Assembly: GCA_963810615.1 (NCBI GenBank) | Contig: CAWEOA010000008.1 | Coordinates: 434,001 to 498,000 of the forward strand | From: JARRQJ01 sp963810615 | GTDB taxonomy: Bacteria > Pseudomonadota > Gammaproteobacteria > DRLM01 | Length of the DNA: 64,000 bases | Direction of reading: 5' to 3' | Shown here: positions 34,256 to 42,696 of the stretch, one piece after another | Numbering within the stretch: position 1 is the stretch's first letter | How the letters are laid out: the number at the start of each line of letters is the position of its first letter | Position numbers and translations under genes: made by a program | The notes under the pieces: generated by a model | What the model saw: only the letters and a program-made list of their open reading frames with translations | Databases searched by the model: none | Told to the model about the DNA's origin: nothing

Positions 34256-34404
34256 GTGCATCCGATTAAGCTGTCATTTCGAGCGTCAGCGAGAAATCTG
34301 TCTGGTGGCGTCTATAACATAAGCGGCGAGATACAAGATTTCTTCCCATAGGGCACAAGTCTCCTCGGTCGCAATGACAAAACCGGATTAATCGGAACTT
34401 CCCT
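34254..34404. repeat. 150-bp palindromic, MITE-like element, copy 2
   Basis: The right end ATTAATCGGAACTTCCCT (34387-34404) is inverted relative to a decayed left end containing TCCGATTAA (34261-34269). The interior has GTCATTTCGAGCG (34273-34285) facing CGGTCGCAATGAC, and GAGAAATCT facing AGATTTCT. It matches the copy at 7631-7780 in length and shares CCCATAGGGCA. It follows the moa operon and overlaps the moaE stop. Confidence 0.65.
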
Positions 34405-34436
34405 GGTTTTTTCGCGAGGGTTTTGCAAGAATTTGG

Positions 34437-34475
34437 GGGGCCGCTTTACTCCGGTGATGCGGCCCCTTATGTTTT
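34437..34475 (+). terminator. Intrinsic terminator of the moa operon
   Basis: An 8-bp perfect stem, GGGGCCGC (34437-34444) with GCGGCCCC (34459-34466), is followed by TTATGTTTT. The T-tract is interrupted, so efficiency may be moderate. Confidence 0.6.
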
Positions 34476-34562
34476 GGGTTGCTGTCGCGATGTTGATGGA
34501 TGTGCTGCACTCTGCAGGACCATAGATCCCCGTTCATTTTTTATGCTGAGCAGGAGAAGCGC

Positions 34563-35012
34563 ATGAGTACCTTGATTCGTTTTGGCGTCTCCATAGAAGA
34601 AGATTTGCTGGCGCAATTCGACGCCCAAATACAGGAGAAGGGCTATACCAATCGCTCCGAGGCGATCCGCGACCTTATCCGCGGTCAAATCGTCGAGCAG
34701 GAGTGGCAGACAGGCAAAGACACTGTGGCGACGATTACCCTGGTGTATGACCACCATACCCGCGAATTGATGGGTCAGCTGACCCATCTTCAGCACTCCT
34801 TTGACGGGGAGATTAAATCGGTGTTGCACATCCATCTCGATCACCACAATTGCCTGGAGGTCTTGGTGGTTCAAGGGGAAGGGGCCTTGCTGAAAGCGTT
34901 TGCCGACAAGCTGGGCAGTATTCGCGGCGTGAAGCATAGTGCCCTGACCATGGCCACCACCGGCAAGGCGATCCCCTCCAGGGCTGACTATCACGATCAT
35001 CACCATGGCTGA
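34563..35012 (+). CDS. nikR: Nickel-responsive regulator NikR
   Basis: The ATG at 34563 follows a GCAGGAG site and gives 149 residues. The N-terminal ribbon-helix-helix (LIRFGVSIEEDLLAQFDA, NRSEAIRDLIR) binds DNA, and the C-terminal ACT-like domain binds nickel with H78, H89, H91 and C97 (HIHLDHHNCLE), the same spacing as in E. coli. NikR represses nickel uptake when nickel is plentiful. The transporter genes follow 113 bp downstream, with a palindromic operator candidate in the gap. A histidine-rich end (DYHDHHHG) is also present. Confidence 0.96.
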   Translation: MSTLIRFGVSIEEDLLAQFDAQIQEKGYTNRSEAIRDLIRGQIVEQEWQTGKDTVATITLVYDHHTRELMGQLTHLQHSFDGEIKSVLHIHLDHHNCLEVLVVQGEGALLKAFADKLGSIRGVKHSALTMATTGKAIPSRADYHDHHHG

Positions 35013-35064
35013 TTTATTCCTGTATAAGCCGATGAAATTAAAGTAATTATACTTTCTTACGCCT

Positions 35065-35091
35065 GTAACACATACTAAATAAATGTGCTAC
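35065..35091. promoter_or_regulatory. Candidate NikR operator upstream of the nik transporter genes
   Basis: GTAACACAT (35065-35073) and ATGTGCTAC (35083-35091) form an inverted repeat, 8 of 9 bases paired, with a 9-nt spacer. Read as GTAACAC-N13-GTGCTAC, the arrangement suits a NikR tetramer, and it lies between nikR and the transporter genes. The match to a NikR site is inference. Confidence 0.5.
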
Positions 35092-35125
35092 CATCTTTTT
35101 GGCGTCGGCTTAAGTTAAATAGGTA

Positions 35126-35749
35126 ATGCCCATGTTCCTGCAGCGTGTTGTCACCGGTCTAGGTTTGATGCTGTTGAGTGTTGTCGCCTCGACTGCCTAT
35201 GCCCATAAGGTCAATGTCTTCGCCTATGTGGAAGGCGATCAGGTCTATATTCAGGGTTATTTCAGCGATGGTTCTAAGGCCAAAAACAGTGAAGTGACGG
35301 TTTATACCAGTGACGGCCGGGAACTGAGCAAGGGGCAAACCAGTGAAGACGGCGAATTTACCTTTCCCACCCAAGGTAAGCAGCAGGCGTTGCGCGTGGT
35401 GTTAAACGCCGGCATGGGGCATCAGGCTTCTTACGATATTCCTAATGATGAGATGGCGGATACGACGGCGACAGCTTCCCCGCCCCCGTCGCAGGACACG
35501 GCACCGCGCGTGGATGAGCCGCTTGCCGGCGGCGACAGCGCTGTTCCTGCCCGGATATCCGAGGCGGCGGTACGCAAGGCGGTGGCGGAAGGCGTGCTCC
35601 CCCTCGCCCGGGAGATTTCAGAGTTGAAGGAGCGGCGCGGCTTTTCGGATATTGTCGGCGGCATCGGTTTTATCGTGGGGATACTGGGGATAGTTGCCTA
35701 TCTGAAGGCAAAACAGGAAACGCGGCGGGTCAATAAAGGTAAGGGATAG
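35126..35749 (+). CDS. nikL: NikL-type auxiliary subunit of a nickel ECF transporter
   Basis: The 207-residue protein has a signal peptide (about 1-26) ending AYA-HKVNVFAYVEGDQVYIQ, so the mature form begins with a histidine, as in CbiL/NikL proteins. A carboxypeptidase-regulatory-like beta domain follows (about 30-110), then a proline-rich linker (115-140) and one C-terminal membrane segment (IVGGIGFIVGILGIVAYL). It probably passes nickel to NikM in the periplasm or forms part of the complex. It starts the nikL-M-Q-O set. Confidence 0.82.
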   Translation: MPMFLQRVVTGLGLMLLSVVASTAYAHKVNVFAYVEGDQVYIQGYFSDGSKAKNSEVTVYTSDGRELSKGQTSEDGEFTFPTQGKQQALRVVLNAGMGHQASYDIPNDEMADTTATASPPPSQDTAPRVDEPLAGGDSAVPARISEAAVRKAVAEGVLPLAREISELKERRGFSDIVGGIGFIVGILGIVAYLKAKQETRRVNKGKG

Positions 35750-35876
35750 CGCCGGGTAGCGCGCCGCGCCGCTTGATAGCAAAAGATTTGCGGTGGTGCT
35801 ACTTTGAGTTGGTGTCGGTCGCATCATCGCTGGATTTATTGGCCATTTGATAAAGTTGTATTTTTGAGGCGTTGCA

Positions 35877-36524
35877 ATGCATATATCCGACGGGATTCTT
35901 TCCGGCCCGGTTTTGGCTGCAGGGTTTGCCGGGGCCGCAGTCCTGGCGACCATCACCATGCGTCGCATGGACATGGAGGAGATTCCCAAGATTTCCGTCA
36001 TAACGGCGGTATTCTTTGTGGCCTCGTTGATACATGTGCCGCTGGGTCCCAGTAGCGTCCATCTGATTTTGAATGGACTGGTGGGCATCGTGCTGGGAAT
36101 GCGGGCGTTCCCCGCCATCATGTTGGGAATCATCCTCCAGGCGATTTTGTTCGGCCATGGGGGCGTGTCGGTGATCGGGGTGAATACGGTCATGATGGGC
36201 GGCGGCGGGCTGCTGGCCTATGGCGTATGGCAGCTGCGGCATTTGTTTTCCTTTATGCACAGAGAGGTGGTGTTCGGCGCCCTGGCGGGTGGGACCGGCG
36301 TCTTAGTATCGGGATTGATATTGGCTCTGGCCTTGCTCACCACCGGACAGGAATTCGCGGCCACGGCGGGATTGGTATTGGCGGCGCATGTGCCGATCAT
36401 CATCATCGAGACGATTGTTGCGGGGGCCTGTGCGGGATTCCTGATGCGGGTGAAGCCGCAGATCCTGGCGGGGTATAGGCGCCAGGCGCCGCTTGCCGGG
36501 GCGTCCGTTGAAAAAGCGTCATGA
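35877..36524 (+). CDS. nikM: Nickel-binding membrane subunit NikM (CbiM family)
   Basis: The 215-residue protein starts MHISDGIL, the conserved N-terminus whose first residues bind the metal in CbiM/NikM. Six or seven membrane helices follow, with the family motif HVPLGPSSVHLILNGLVGIV. It is the substrate-specific S-component of an ECF-type transporter. The choice of nickel over cobalt rests on the adjacent nikR and the NikL subunit; no cobalamin genes or B12 riboswitch are in the window. Confidence 0.9.
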   Translation: MHISDGILSGPVLAAGFAGAAVLATITMRRMDMEEIPKISVITAVFFVASLIHVPLGPSSVHLILNGLVGIVLGMRAFPAIMLGIILQAILFGHGGVSVIGVNTVMMGGGGLLAYGVWQLRHLFSFMHREVVFGALAGGTGVLVSGLILALALLTTGQEFAATAGLVLAAHVPIIIIETIVAGACAGFLMRVKPQILAGYRRQAPLAGASVEKAS

Positions 36525-36563
36525 GTGACGCCGCGCACATCCGGATGTCGACCGTGAGTTTTT

Positions 36564-37352
36564 ATGCCGCTTGATATAGATCGCTTCGCCCATCTAGCTT
36601 CACCCATACAGCGTTGGGATCCGCGCTTTAAGACCTTTTCGCTGGGTTTGTTTATCCTGGGCGTGGCGCTGATCAAGGCCATTCCCCTTAGCGTCGCCGC
36701 GCTGATAGTGGCATTGCTGTTGGTGTGGATGGCCGGCTTGCCGGCGCATTTCGTGGCGGGCGGCGTAAAGTGGGTACTGATATTCCTGTTGCCCTTCTTT
36801 CTCATCATGCCCCTCAGCTATCCCGGCGAGCCGGCATTTCGCATAGTCGGCCTGCCGTTTGCGTGGGAAGGCCTGCGGCTGGCGATGTTGATCGTGCTCA
36901 AGGCCGTTGCAATCGTGCTGACCGCCTATGCCATCTTCGGCTCCAGCCGCTTCGATATTTCCATGCTGGCGCTGCAACGCCTGAAATGTCCCAAGATCAT
37001 CGTGCAGATGCTGTTGTTTACCTACCGTTACGTCTTTGTGTTTTTGGCGGAGATGCGGCGCATGGATACGGCGATGGCCGCGCGCGGTTTCGTCAAACGG
37101 GCGGACCGGCGGACCCTGCATGTGGTCGGCAATTTTATCGGGACCTTGCTGATTCGCAGTTTCGAGCGCACGGAACGTATTTATAAGGCAATGCTGTCCA
37201 AGGGCTATCAGGGAGAGTTTCATTCCCTGGTGAGTTTTGCCGCGGATGGCAGCGATTGGTTTAAGGCCGCAGCGGCCCTGCTGGTGGCGGCTATGCTGTT
37301 CGGTGCGGATGTGTTGGGGGTTTTCAGGCCGGCGGTTCTGGGCTGGTATTAG
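36564..37352 (+). CDS. nikQ: ECF transporter transmembrane subunit NikQ (CbiQ family)
   Basis: The 262-residue protein has about five membrane helices and the ECF-T coupling motifs MRRMDTAMAARGF and FERTERIYKAMLSKGYQG, which contact the ATPase. It links the metal-binding subunit to ATP hydrolysis. It begins 40 bp after nikM and ends 43 bp before nikO, consistent with one transcript. Confidence 0.92.
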   Translation: MPLDIDRFAHLASPIQRWDPRFKTFSLGLFILGVALIKAIPLSVAALIVALLLVWMAGLPAHFVAGGVKWVLIFLLPFFLIMPLSYPGEPAFRIVGLPFAWEGLRLAMLIVLKAVAIVLTAYAIFGSSRFDISMLALQRLKCPKIIVQMLLFTYRYVFVFLAEMRRMDTAMAARGFVKRADRRTLHVVGNFIGTLLIRSFERTERIYKAMLSKGYQGEFHSLVSFAADGSDWFKAAAALLVAAMLFGADVLGVFRPAVLGWY

Positions 37353-37394
37353 GGCCCGCTATGCGCGAATTTATGTTGAATACGGATCTCTTGT

Positions 37395-38447
37395 ATGGCT
37401 GAGCAGTGTGCAATTCGAGTCGAGGACGTTTCTTTCAGCTACCCCGATGGTCATGAGGTGTTGCAGGACATTTCCTGCACGATCAAAAAAGGCGAGAAGG
37501 TGGCGCTGATCGGGCCCAACGGTGCCGGGAAATCCACCTTCATGAGCCTGCTGAACGGGGTGGAAATGCCCTCGGCCGGGAAGGTGGTGGTCAGCGATCT
37601 CGAAGTGACGCGTGAAAATCTGATCGGGGTGCGGCGAAAGATAGGCATCGTCTTTCAAGATCCCGATGATCAATTGTTCTGTCCTACGGTCTTTGATGAT
37701 GTGGCTTTTGGCCCACTGAACCTAGGACTGTCTCCCGGTGAAATACATGAGCGCGTGCGAGAGGCGCTGGAATTGGTCGGGTTGACGGGATTCGAGCAGC
37801 GTTCTTCGTTTCACCTGTCCTTCGGAGAGCGCAAGCGACTGGCCCTGGCGACGGTGCTTTCCTATCAGCCCGATATATTGGTGTTCGATGAACCGTCCAC
37901 CAATATGGATCCCTTGAATCGTCGCCGTCTGATAAATTGGCTGCAGGGTTCCGATAGGACCTTGTTATTGTGTACCCATGATTTGGATATCGCCCTGGAG
38001 GTGTGCAATCGCTGCCTCGTATTGGTGGCGGGCAAGATCGTCGCGGATGGACCGGCCAGCGAGATCCTGTATGACCGGTCTTTTCTCGAGGCGAATAATC
38101 TCGAGCTGCCCTTGGCGCTCATGACCCACGAATTGCTGCATGAAAAGCTGCGCAGCGGGCAAATGGACGCGGAGCATCGTTCGATCATCGAGAAGTTTCT
38201 CCATGCCCATCGGCATGCCCATGGGCCCGATCAGCACGAGCATGTGCATTTGCATATCCATCCCCATGGCCACGATCACTTGCACGATCACACTCATGAT
38301 GAGCACGTGCATGGCTTCGACTATGGCGGGCGCCGTAATTATGTGGAAAATGCGCAAGCGCGGCCGGCCAATGCCGACGCGGTAAAAATCGGCGGAGAAG
38401 ACGCGCCCCGCTTTAAGCCTGTTAAGAACGACAAAAATAGGCTCTAA
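37395..38447 (+). CDS. nikO: ECF transporter ATPase NikO with a histidine-rich C-terminal tail
   Basis: The 350-residue ABC ATPase has Walker A GPNGAGKST (40-48), the Q-loop VFQDPDDQLF, signature LSFGERKRLALA, Walker B ILVFDEP and the switch His195 (CTHD). After the ATPase domain (about 1-255) comes a tail in which 17 of 37 residues (270-306) are histidine, in alternating His-X order. The tail probably binds or stores nickel on the cytoplasmic side, or senses it. Most CbiO/NikO proteins are about 250-280 residues, so the tail is an extension. Confidence 0.93.
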   Translation: MAEQCAIRVEDVSFSYPDGHEVLQDISCTIKKGEKVALIGPNGAGKSTFMSLLNGVEMPSAGKVVVSDLEVTRENLIGVRRKIGIVFQDPDDQLFCPTVFDDVAFGPLNLGLSPGEIHERVREALELVGLTGFEQRSSFHLSFGERKRLALATVLSYQPDILVFDEPSTNMDPLNRRRLINWLQGSDRTLLLCTHDLDIALEVCNRCLVLVAGKIVADGPASEILYDRSFLEANNLELPLALMTHELLHEKLRSGQMDAEHRSIIEKFLHAHRHAHGPDQHEHVHLHIHPHGHDHLHDHTHDEHVHGFDYGGRRNYVENAQARPANADAVKIGGEDAPRFKPVKNDKNRL

Positions 38448-38488
38448 TTACATATTCATTCGTTATTGAGATCGGCCGGGACCGTGTC

Positions 38489-39115
38489 ATGAGGGAAAAA
38501 GAACTTAGCACCCGCGTCATCTACGTGCGCCATGGAAAGACCGATTATCCGACGGATCGGATTTACTGTGATGACCGCGAGGATCCTCCCCTGAATGCCG
38601 AAGGTCTGGAGCAGGCCCGGGGCGCGGGCGAGTTGCTGCGTTCGCAATCCGTGGATGTCATATATACCAGCCCCAGTAGCCGGACCCGCATGACGGCCGA
38701 TGCCATTGCCGGTCTGGTAAAGGTGCCTGTGATTGAGGAGGCCAGCCTGCGTGAACGTCCTTTCGGGCTGTGGGATGGGCTGTCCTTCGCGGAGATTGCC
38801 GAGCAATACGCCGAGGCCTACCAGTTGTGGCGGCAAGACCCGGTCCACTACACGCCTAAGGGAGGGGAGACCATCGAAGATTTGCTGGGCCGTGTGACGG
38901 CGACGGTGCACAGAATTATCTCAGAGCATCGTGGCAAGACGATTGCGGTGGTTTCCCACGTAGGCCCGATCCGGGTATGCCTCACTGCGGCATTGAATAT
39001 CCCCGTCCAATGGTACCGCCAGCTAAGAATCGATTACGGCTCCCTTACCAGGGTGGAATATGGGAAGAGTCAAAATAATATGGTTTATGCGAATTTAAGT
39101 AAGCATTTATTTTAA
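38489..39115 (+). CDS. Histidine phosphatase family protein
   Basis: The 208-residue protein has the phosphatase motif YVRHGKTDYP near the N-terminus, TSPSSRTRMTADAIA and the second catalytic histidine in VVSHVGPIRV. The covalent phosphohistidine fold covers broad-range phosphatases, including the alpha-ribazole phosphatase CobC; without cobalamin genes nearby the substrate is unknown. It starts 41 bp after nikO on the same strand and may be the last gene of that operon. Confidence 0.85.
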   Translation: MREKELSTRVIYVRHGKTDYPTDRIYCDDREDPPLNAEGLEQARGAGELLRSQSVDVIYTSPSSRTRMTADAIAGLVKVPVIEEASLRERPFGLWDGLSFAEIAEQYAEAYQLWRQDPVHYTPKGGETIEDLLGRVTATVHRIISEHRGKTIAVVSHVGPIRVCLTAALNIPVQWYRQLRIDYGSLTRVEYGKSQNNMVYANLSKHLF

Positions 39116-39400
39116 TTGAAATTAATTTAGGGTTGTGCAGGGGATGGGTATTTGGCGGATCGCCCAGTGTGGCTTGACTAAAGAGCCCCAGAAGGCTAGT
39201 TTATAACAAGAGTTGAAGGGTAATGATGCCATAGGTGTGGAGTCCTGAAGGTTGACGGAAATCTGCGTTTATGCTATCAATCGCCCGTAACGCAGCAGTT
39301 TAGATGAGTAATGCTGGCAAAATAATATTATGGGTCCGCCTGAAGCGATGTTGTGAGAGTGGCGTCGAATAGGGAAGTATGACTGAGGAGGTAAATCCCG
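39116..39400. other. 285-bp leader region upstream of the secreted-protein gene
   Basis: No gene was seen. The region is A+T-rich and should contain the promoter of the gene at 39401. The only clear site is the ribosome binding site at its end (39386-39392). Confidence 0.4.
39386..39392 (+). promoter_or_regulatory. Perfect ribosome binding site
   Basis: AGGAGGT stands 8 nt before the ATG at 39401, the ideal sequence and spacing. Together with the strong terminator at 40328 it suggests a highly expressed monocistronic gene. Confidence 0.75.
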
Positions 39401-40288
39401 ATGCGTATATCAAATACTGTATTACTAACCATGGGTTCAGCCATGCTGATCTCCTCAAGCGTTGCGTTTGCGGCCCCACCGATAAGCTATGGCCAATATA
39501 CCGCCACGGCCGGCACTATTACGACTAATGCTTGTCCGTCGGGATTCACGTGTGGCGCTGCTATTACCGGTGACGGGTTCTTGCAGCGGCAAGTGACCGA
39601 AACGGCGACTGGTAATGCCTATTTCCAGACCATCATTTTGGACAAGGGCAGTACCGTTGCGGATGGTACGATTTTAACGAACGCCACCTTCGCCGATGAA
39701 AGCTTCGTGCTGCAGGGTGGTGGTACGGGTATCGCCGATAGCTCACATGTGCTTGCGGTTCCAGCCGTGGGAGCAGCCGACCAGAGCACCTTCACCGGAG
39801 ACACTGCGATAAATGTAGGTTGGGCTAAGGGTGTGAGTGAAAACCTAATCGCCGTTGACCAGAATATCGATGACCCGGGTAAGGCGTCCATGCTGTTTAA
39901 TTTGACGGATAACAGCACCGACAACAGCAATCCGATCATTACCCTTAATGAAACGGTATATATGCCGCCGAGTTCGGGCCCGGCTACCGGGGATAAACAA
40001 GTGTTTTTCCTGAAGCAGCTCCAGGCAGCTTCGGCAGGAACAACGGTAGCGCTGCCGACTGGTGCCACGCCAGCTACAACAGTCAGTTACAGCACGGGTG
40101 ATATCATCCAGGCGATGTGGCTGGGTCAGCAGGTTACGGGCGGCACCACGGGCGGCGCGCAGATGTTTGGTACGCAAAGTTACACCGTTAACCCCACCAC
40201 GACTGCGACGTCGGTTAGCTACTCTGACCAGACCGCTGTCGGTCCGTTTAACTGGGACCCCGTCTTTGGTGCGGCGCCCACCTTCTAA
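39401..40288 (+). CDS. Unknown secreted protein, probably abundant
   Basis: The 295-residue protein has a clear Sec signal peptide (1-24, ending AFA). The mature part is rich in Thr, Ala, Gly, Ser and Val with almost no Lys or Arg, so it is acidic and looks beta-rich. The only cysteines are C44 and C50 (CPSGFTC), a likely disulfide. Repeated short motifs such as TATAGT, TTVSYSTGD and TSVSYSDQT suggest a sheet-forming surface or periplasmic protein. I do not recognise a family and find no lipobox, sortase or PEP-CTERM signal. It is followed by a strong terminator and stands apart from its neighbours. Confidence 0.7.
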   Translation: MRISNTVLLTMGSAMLISSSVAFAAPPISYGQYTATAGTITTNACPSGFTCGAAITGDGFLQRQVTETATGNAYFQTIILDKGSTVADGTILTNATFADESFVLQGGGTGIADSSHVLAVPAVGAADQSTFTGDTAINVGWAKGVSENLIAVDQNIDDPGKASMLFNLTDNSTDNSNPIITLNETVYMPPSSGPATGDKQVFFLKQLQAASAGTTVALPTGATPATTVSYSTGDIIQAMWLGQQVTGGTTGGAQMFGTQSYTVNPTTTATSVSYSDQTAVGPFNWDPVFGAAPTF

Positions 40289-40327
40289 GCTTAGGCAGAT
40301 GTCTTAGTTAGTTTGGATTAAAGGAGA

Positions 40328-40356
40328 GAGGGGGCTTTCGCCCCCTCTTTTTTTTG
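40328..40356 (+). terminator. Strong intrinsic terminator after the secreted-protein gene
   Basis: A 9-bp perfect stem, AGAGGGGGC (40328-40336) with GCCCCCTCT (40341-40349), has a TTTC tetraloop and is followed by eight T. It ends the gene at 39401. Confidence 0.92.
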
Positions 40357-40651
40357 CGTAAGCGATATGCGCTTACTCTGCCGTTATCTCTGTTCGTCTA
40401 ATCGTAATTCAGCTCAAGCATAGGGGGAACTGGCCACCCCTGGTTTCGGACAACTAAATCCTGCAACGCTAGATGCATTGAGTGAGTGATGGCCGGCAGG
40501 CGTGTTGTTGCTGCGAATACAGTAGGTTATTGTTATGATTCAATCTTGTGCGATATGCGAGTTATCAATTCAAAAGTGAATAGCACAGTCAGCACCCATT
40601 CATCTTGTATGTTAAATACTGACAACGAGTTTACGTGAAGGAAAAGATGCA
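40357..40651. other. Intergenic stretch between terminator and methyltransferase gene
   Basis: About 295 bp, A+T-rich toward the right, with no gene recognised. It should hold the promoter for the run that begins at 40652. Confidence 0.4.
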
Positions 40652-41662
40652 GTGAATACCCAACATCAATGGAATAGTCCGGACCCCATGGCGGTGATGC
40701 GTATCAGCTCAGCCTATTGGCATTCCAGCGTGCTGCACGTCGCTCACGGTCTCGATGTCTTTACTCAACTGAAAGACGGCCCCGCAACGGTCAAGGAGCT
40801 GGCGGCAAAATGCCATGCCGATGAGCGGGGGATGGAGCTAATCTTGATTGCCTGTGTCGGTTTGGATCTGCTTGAGAAGCGTGGGGATAAATTCAGCAAT
40901 GGCGACATCGCCCAGACCTTTCTGGTTAAGGGCGGCCCCCGTTATCAGGGGGGAATCGTATCCATGTTCGCGGATTGGGTGCCCGCCTGGGCAAAATTGG
41001 GGGATGCGGTGGTGGAAGGACGGCCTGTAGTCGAGAAGCAGCACGACAAAGGCGAGGAAGCCACACGTACCTACATTTATGGGATGTTATATCGCGGCAT
41101 TCCGCAGGCGCAGTTATTGGCGGAAGAGGTGCCGTTGACGGGCCGCAAGAAAATGCTGGATGTAGGCGGCGGTCCGGGTATATTTTCTATCGTACTCAGC
41201 GAAAAAAACCCCGGGCTCAAAGCGGATGTGATGGATTTGCCGCAGACCCTGCGGGTCACCAGGGATATTATCAAGGATTTTAATGCGCAGGACCGGGTCG
41301 GCACCAAAGAAGAAAATTATTTAGACGCCGCCTTCGGTAAAGGTTATGACGTCGTATTGCTGTCCTCGATGATCAGCCAGGAAGGTCCGGAGGTCATCAA
41401 GAGCATCATTAAAAAGTCGTATGATGCCTTGAATTCGGGAGGGACCATTTTGATCCAGGAACAATTCCTGGACGTCGATAAGTCCGGGCCGCTGCTTGCG
41501 GCCTTAATCGGGATCAATCAGCTGATCCATACGCCGGCGGGACGTGCATACTCTGCAAAAGAGGTGGCGGAGTGGGCGGCGGAAATTGGCTTTCAGGGTC
41601 TGAGCTTCAGGCCGCTGCCTGAGCCGAGTCCGTTTACTCTAATCCAAGGGACAAAGCCTTAG
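40652..41662 (+). CDS. SAM-dependent O-methyltransferase (acetylserotonin/hydroxyindole type)
   Basis: The 336-residue protein has an N-terminal winged-helix dimerisation domain (about 10-90) and a Rossmann methyltransferase domain (about 150-335). SAM motif I is MLDVGGGPGIFSIVLSEKNP, and DLPQTL and GGTILIQEQFLD follow. The family methylates hydroxyl groups of aromatic or polyketide-type small molecules, or the CrtF substrate in carotenoid synthesis; the substrate here is unknown. The start is GTG (40652), after an AAGGAAAAG site. The next gene begins 10 bp downstream, so it is probably part of the export cluster's operon. Confidence 0.85.
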   Translation: MNTQHQWNSPDPMAVMRISSAYWHSSVLHVAHGLDVFTQLKDGPATVKELAAKCHADERGMELILIACVGLDLLEKRGDKFSNGDIAQTFLVKGGPRYQGGIVSMFADWVPAWAKLGDAVVEGRPVVEKQHDKGEEATRTYIYGMLYRGIPQAQLLAEEVPLTGRKKMLDVGGGPGIFSIVLSEKNPGLKADVMDLPQTLRVTRDIIKDFNAQDRVGTKEENYLDAAFGKGYDVVLLSSMISQEGPEVIKSIIKKSYDALNSGGTILIQEQFLDVDKSGPLLAALIGINQLIHTPAGRAYSAKEVAEWAAEIGFQGLSFRPLPEPSPFTLIQGTKP

Positions 41663-41672
41663 GCGGGCTACA

Positions 41673-42500
41673 ATGAGTCTTCGTTCCTCGATACGCTTAT
41701 TCGTTTCTATGCTGGCAGTGATGGGCGTGGCGACGCCGCTATGCGCTGCACCAGTGACGGACATTCCTACCGGAAATGAGATTTTTAAGCAATGCAATTA
41801 TAAATATCCTGGCGAAGACCAGCGCTCGACTTTGACCATTACCCTGCGTGAGAAGGATGGCAGCGAGAGAAAAAATGTTTACCACCGGCTTTGGAAAGAT
41901 TACAAAGGGGTCGATGGTGTCGTGGATAAGATGGTTCTGTATACGGAGTTTCCGCCTGATGCCGAAGGGGCCGCTTTCATGCGCTGGGCTTATACGGCAG
42001 CATCGGACAAGAATGCCGACCAATGGATTTACCTTCCGGTATTAAAGAAAATCCGCCGCGTTGCTATCAGGGATCCGGGGGATAGTTTCCTGGGTTCGGA
42101 TCTCACCTACGCCGATATCAGCAGTCGGGATATTAATGCCGATACGCACAAGCTTACTCAGGTCCTGAAAAGAGGCGATAAAGAATTCTTTGCGGTAGAA
42201 AGCACGCCCATCAATCAGAAAGGCTGGTTGTACAGCAAGACCGTATCCTGGTTCGAGAAGGGGCAAGATTGGAACGGCTGCGTCAAGAGGCAGGTGGATT
42301 ACTATGATAAAAAGGGTCTTCCGCTTAAGCAGCAAGTCATTAAATGGCAGCAGGTGGGTACCGCTTGGGTTTGGAGCGAAGTGCTGGTAAAAAATCTGCA
42401 AACAGGCCATTCATCTCTATTCCGTATTACCGATGTGAAAATCAATGTGGGTTTGCATGATGATGCATTCACTGAGCGGGCATTAACTCTCGGTCAATGA
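41673..42500 (+). CDS. LolA-like periplasmic outer-membrane lipoprotein-sorting protein
   Basis: The 275-residue protein has a signal peptide (about 1-25) and the LolA-like fold: ITLREKDGSERKNVYHRLW, VVDKMVLYTEFPPDAEGAAF, WIYLPVLKKIRRVAIRDPGD and SFLGSDLTYADISSRD. This group is typically encoded beside RND/MMPL transporters and DUF1302-type outer-membrane proteins and is thought to carry a hydrophobic ligand across the periplasm. The same partners follow here at 43131 and 44745. It has no acyl-chain lipobox, so it should be soluble. Confidence 0.85.
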   Translation: MSLRSSIRLFVSMLAVMGVATPLCAAPVTDIPTGNEIFKQCNYKYPGEDQRSTLTITLREKDGSERKNVYHRLWKDYKGVDGVVDKMVLYTEFPPDAEGAAFMRWAYTAASDKNADQWIYLPVLKKIRRVAIRDPGDSFLGSDLTYADISSRDINADTHKLTQVLKRGDKEFFAVESTPINQKGWLYSKTVSWFEKGQDWNGCVKRQVDYYDKKGLPLKQQVIKWQQVGTAWVWSEVLVKNLQTGHSSLFRITDVKINVGLHDDAFTERALTLGQ

Positions 42501-42696
42501 TGGTCGCCGGTTTGCCGGCTCTGCGCTTACTTAACAACTAAGCCGTGTCTTCTTTCCCGTATTACATTTCAGATCGAATCGACTGTAAGTTTCATGATGT
42601 TGACTTGTGTATAACAACGTTATACCTTGCCGCCATGCTTCGGCGGAAGCTGGGTGTTATCCTGATTGGGCGCATTACATTAGAACGGAAAGATTG

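Noticed and set aside
35013..35876. Cobalamin riboswitch or cobalt role for the CbiMQO-like transporter
   Set aside because: No B12-box motif was seen, and nikR and nikL are adjacent, so nickel is the better choice.
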